Source of the DNA: Brachynemurus nebulosus
Taxonomy: Eukaryota; Arthropoda; Insecta; Neuroptera; Myrmeleontidae
Direction: 5' to 3'
DNA length: 64,000 bases
Assembly (NCBI GenBank): GCA_035578155.1
Contig: JAPWDM010000022.1
Coordinates: 1,364,001-1,428,000 of the forward strand
Shown here: positions 61,534-64,000 of the stretch, piece by piece
How positions within the stretch are numbered: the first letter of the stretch is position 1
Layout of the letters: each line of letters opens with the position of its first letter
Translations under genes and position numbers: made by a program
The notes under the pieces: model-generated
What the model saw: only the letters and a program-made list of their open reading frames with translations
Databases searched by the model: none
Told to the model about the DNA's origin: nothing

Positions 61534-62205
61534 AGGTGACCAGACGTCCCGTTTTTCGGGGACATGTCCCGGTGTCCCGACCAAACTTCTAGGGATGCCC
61601 ATTTGTCCCGTTTTGGCAATATTTGAACTTATACGCATTTTTATGAAAAGTTTTATTCATTATTCGAAATAATTTTTAACTGCCTTTAAAATCCTTTACT
61701 TGGATTCTTCCGTCTTTTCCGAAATATGAGAGGATGTATTCATTTTGGCAGTATTGAGTTGTCTTCCCAACTCTGCTCCGATCTTCTAAACTAAAGCAAG
61801 CTAGCACGCATCGGCCGTTCCCGGACATTATTCGTATATGATCGGTTTACTCCGGTGTTACTCGTGCACGCTTACAGCGGTTTTGCTATGATTTATTTGA
61901 TAATATCCTTTTGTTTTTCTATCTTGCTACTCCTAACGCAAATTATTCTATCCAAATTATCGTTTCATTATCAAAGGTCTCATACTATAGTGGTGGTGGA
62001 ATCATCCGTCACCAAATAAATTTTATGGTAAAAGAAAAATTAGCACTCTAAATGACTTTAAAAACACGATTATTGACTTAAATCTTCAAAAATTTTCCGG
62101 AAGAGAACCGGACCCCGTTTTCTTATGGGGTGGAGTACTCTGTACCCCCAAAACCCCCGGTAAGTTCGGCTGTCCCGTTTTGACTCTTCATCAATCTGGT
62201 CACCT
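61534..62205. mobile_element. TIR element with AGGTGACCAGA ends
   Basis: AGGTGACCAGACGTCCCG at the left and the complement AGGTGACCAGATTGATGA at the right give short inverted termini with TA on both outer sides (61532-61533, 62206-62207). Subterminal CCCGTTTTTCGGGGACATGT and GTCCCGTTTTGAC are typical of a widespread GTCCCG-rich MITE type. No transposase is present. Confidence 0.7.
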
Positions 62206-62286
62206 TAGTCATAGTAGCCCGCTCGTCCTTGAATGTAATCTCAAAGAACCTCATTTAAGTGTTCTTGCTTGTCCAAGAATTGAAGG

Positions 62287-62696
62287 CAGTGGCGAAGCGA
62301 GGGGGATGCAAGGGTTACCATCATGAACCGGGCGCCACTTTGAGAAGGGCGCCAAAAGCTAAAAGGAGGAGCGACAAAAGCTAATAGGAAGAACGCTGTT
62401 ACTTTAAAATTTTTTGTTATATTGTCGTTAGACTTTTACTACGTGAAAGTGTAGGAAAATTACGAAATTTCTTCTAGGTTATGACTTCAAATATATATAG
62501 ACACACAAACAAATCACTGGCAAAATAGGTAGTTAAAGCAACTTTTAGGGAAATATTTAAAATACTACAAGAAAGGATTTTTTCCGAAATTTTAATTAAA
62601 TACACCGTTTCTCTACCTAAAATTTTTAAAATTTTAGAAGTGGGGCGCAAATAAAGTTTCATGCACCGGGCGCCAGTTATGTTCGCTACGTCTCTG
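62287..62696. mobile_element. hAT-like MITE
   Basis: Flanks ATTGAAGG (62279-62286) and ATTGAAGC (62697-62704) agree at 7 of 8 bases. Ends CAGTGGCGAAGCGA and (complement) CAGAGACGTAGCGA are hAT-style. GGGCGCCA occurs subterminally on both sides (from 62329 and 62667). Non-coding. Confidence 0.75.
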
Positions 62697-63952
62697 ATTG
62701 AAGCTATTCGATGCAACACCTAAATTATAATCAAACAGTAATTCTCTTTACTCTTTTGACCTCTTTTAAAACTGGCCTGAGTTGACGAACAAGCAATACG
62801 AATCTGTATATCTAATAGAGAAACAGGTTTTGTGTCACCCTGAGTTATCAGAAATTGCTGAACTGATTTTTATGATAATAAGCTGTCTATGAAAAGATTT
62901 GGAAGTGTAGATTTAACGAAATTCTTGCATATATACTTGAATTAAAATGTATAAAGGACAGGAATTGCGTTTGAAGATTTATTGATTAATTGTATAAAAA
63001 TTAATTTATATTTTTCAGGTTGTTACCTGAAATTAGCCATCAGAATCGAAATTTGACTTCACTTCTGTAATCGGGGAACCATGCTCTATCTCTATGATGG
63101 TTTTAAAGTTAGATTGCATAAGTATTCCGTTTTATCAATTTTAATATGGAATACTAAAAGTTGCTTAAAACTGGACCCATTTATTTTATTTTACTTCTCC
63201 TCTCCGAGAACTGTACCTACATATTGGACTTAAATAATTGTGTTTGTCGTAACACTATATATAATAAAATATTTGTAGGCTGATTTTTATGCAATTTACA
63301 AATTTCCCACATTTTCAATCCTTTAGGAGTACTTCATGTATTACTTACATTTCATTTGCACATTTTCTTTTATCTAATTTTTAAAATAAACAGTTTTTTT
63401 TCTATTGTATGTGCTGCTAAAATGTCATATGAATGTATATTTTTGAAAGGGAAATGTGTCAAATAAAATTTTGATATAAAATTACATATGTTTCAACGTA
63501 GGCACACATTTTAATCCACAGGAGATAATCAACATCTGTGACGGCACAACTAAATATAATTATGTATAAAAATTCAATTTAATTGATCACATAAGGCAAA
63601 AATACAGTAGGTGGTCATAGGGGTCATGATACCCCTTTGAACCGATACATATTCAAATTTTATTGTAGTTAATTTCATGACGTCAGTAAGTTTACTAAAA
63701 TATTTTACTATCGGTCATATTTCCAAAAGGGGCTTCATTATTTTGGTAGCAAAAATGAAAAGTTCATACCCGAATCACCCTAACTCAATCATAGTCGTTC
63801 TAATTCAAATCGCACCAATAAACTCTGATTTGACAAAAAAATTATTATTTTTTATTTTAGTAAAATACAATGCACATGTAGGTACACAATCCAGTTACCG
63901 CAAATACAATGATAGAATGATATAATTGAAATTGATTTATAAGTTTTAAAAG
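62697..63952. other. Non-coding interval
   Basis: No gene or repeat pair recognised; an 82-codon frame at 63677-63925 has no domain. Confidence 0.4.
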
Positions 63953-64000
63953 TCATTCTTTTTATTTTCAGCAAAACTAGAGACGTAGGACTACTAGAAA
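63953..64000 (+). other. Possible splice acceptor and exon start at the window edge
   Basis: GTCATTCTTTTTATTTTCAG ends at 63972, a pyrimidine-rich tract with AG. The 28 bases beyond it stay open in one frame (KTRDVGLLE) to the edge. If an exon starts at 63973, this window would be the 3' part of a long intron. Evidence is limited to consensus match over a very short stretch. Confidence 0.2.

Overview
The window is AT-rich eukaryotic DNA, most likely from an insect or another arthropod. The evidence is mariner, hAT, PIF/Harbinger-like, piggyBac-like and Penelope-like remnants, long (TA)n microsatellites, and no long open reading frame. I see no operons, ribosome binding sites, rRNA, tRNA or CRISPR. 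The species cannot be named from the sequence. No convincing full-length host gene is present, so the 64 kb reads as intergenic DNA or the inside of a very long intron. The best host-like coding patch is a short two-exon candidate on the minus strand at 23755-24089, encoding an unrecognised Cys-rich peptide. A pyrimidine-rich acceptor-like site lies 28 bases from the right edge.

From left to right: two head-to-head Penelope-like fragments with GIY-YIG endonuclease remnants (293-1100); a long-TIR element (1660-2552); a TA-flanked MITE (3581-4292); a 1.5-kb near-perfect foldback (7051-8549) with a half copy at 14661; and a nest in which a Harbinger-like element (10643-12270, TTA duplication) carries two hAT-like insertions, each with 8-bp duplications. 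The 18.7-19.3 kb stretch is (TA)n. A TA-flanked element (20235-21764) contains a Penelope terminal fragment. A deleted mariner (22251-22773) keeps only the N-terminal half of its transposase. A foldback with degenerate GACA-type repeats follows (24112-25519), then a TIR element with 'GGGGC-AGTT' ends (27528-28519) and a long hairpin (29501-29757).

The right half continues with a piggyBac-like MITE (31216-31444) and a 4.8-kb inverted-repeat element (35518-40313) that contains a TTAA-flanked piggyBac-like insertion, itself containing a smaller one, plus a TA-flanked TIR element. An element at 42219-43230 carries a Tigger/CENP-B-type C-terminal zinc-binding remnant. Then come MITEs at 43374, 44457 and 44843, the last with an exact 8-bp duplication. 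A 146-bp Penelope terminal unit with a partial hammerhead-ribozyme core and an exact 11-bp duplication lies at 50761-50906. Tandem modules lie at 54215-56030, further (TA)n at 57758, and TIR elements with GATCCA repeats (59461-60370) or hAT-like ends (62287-62696) close the window.

The window therefore documents successive waves of mostly non-autonomous transposons with little sign of selection on coding capacity. All boundaries were read by eye; family names rest on terminal motifs and target-site duplications (TSDs), not on database searches.
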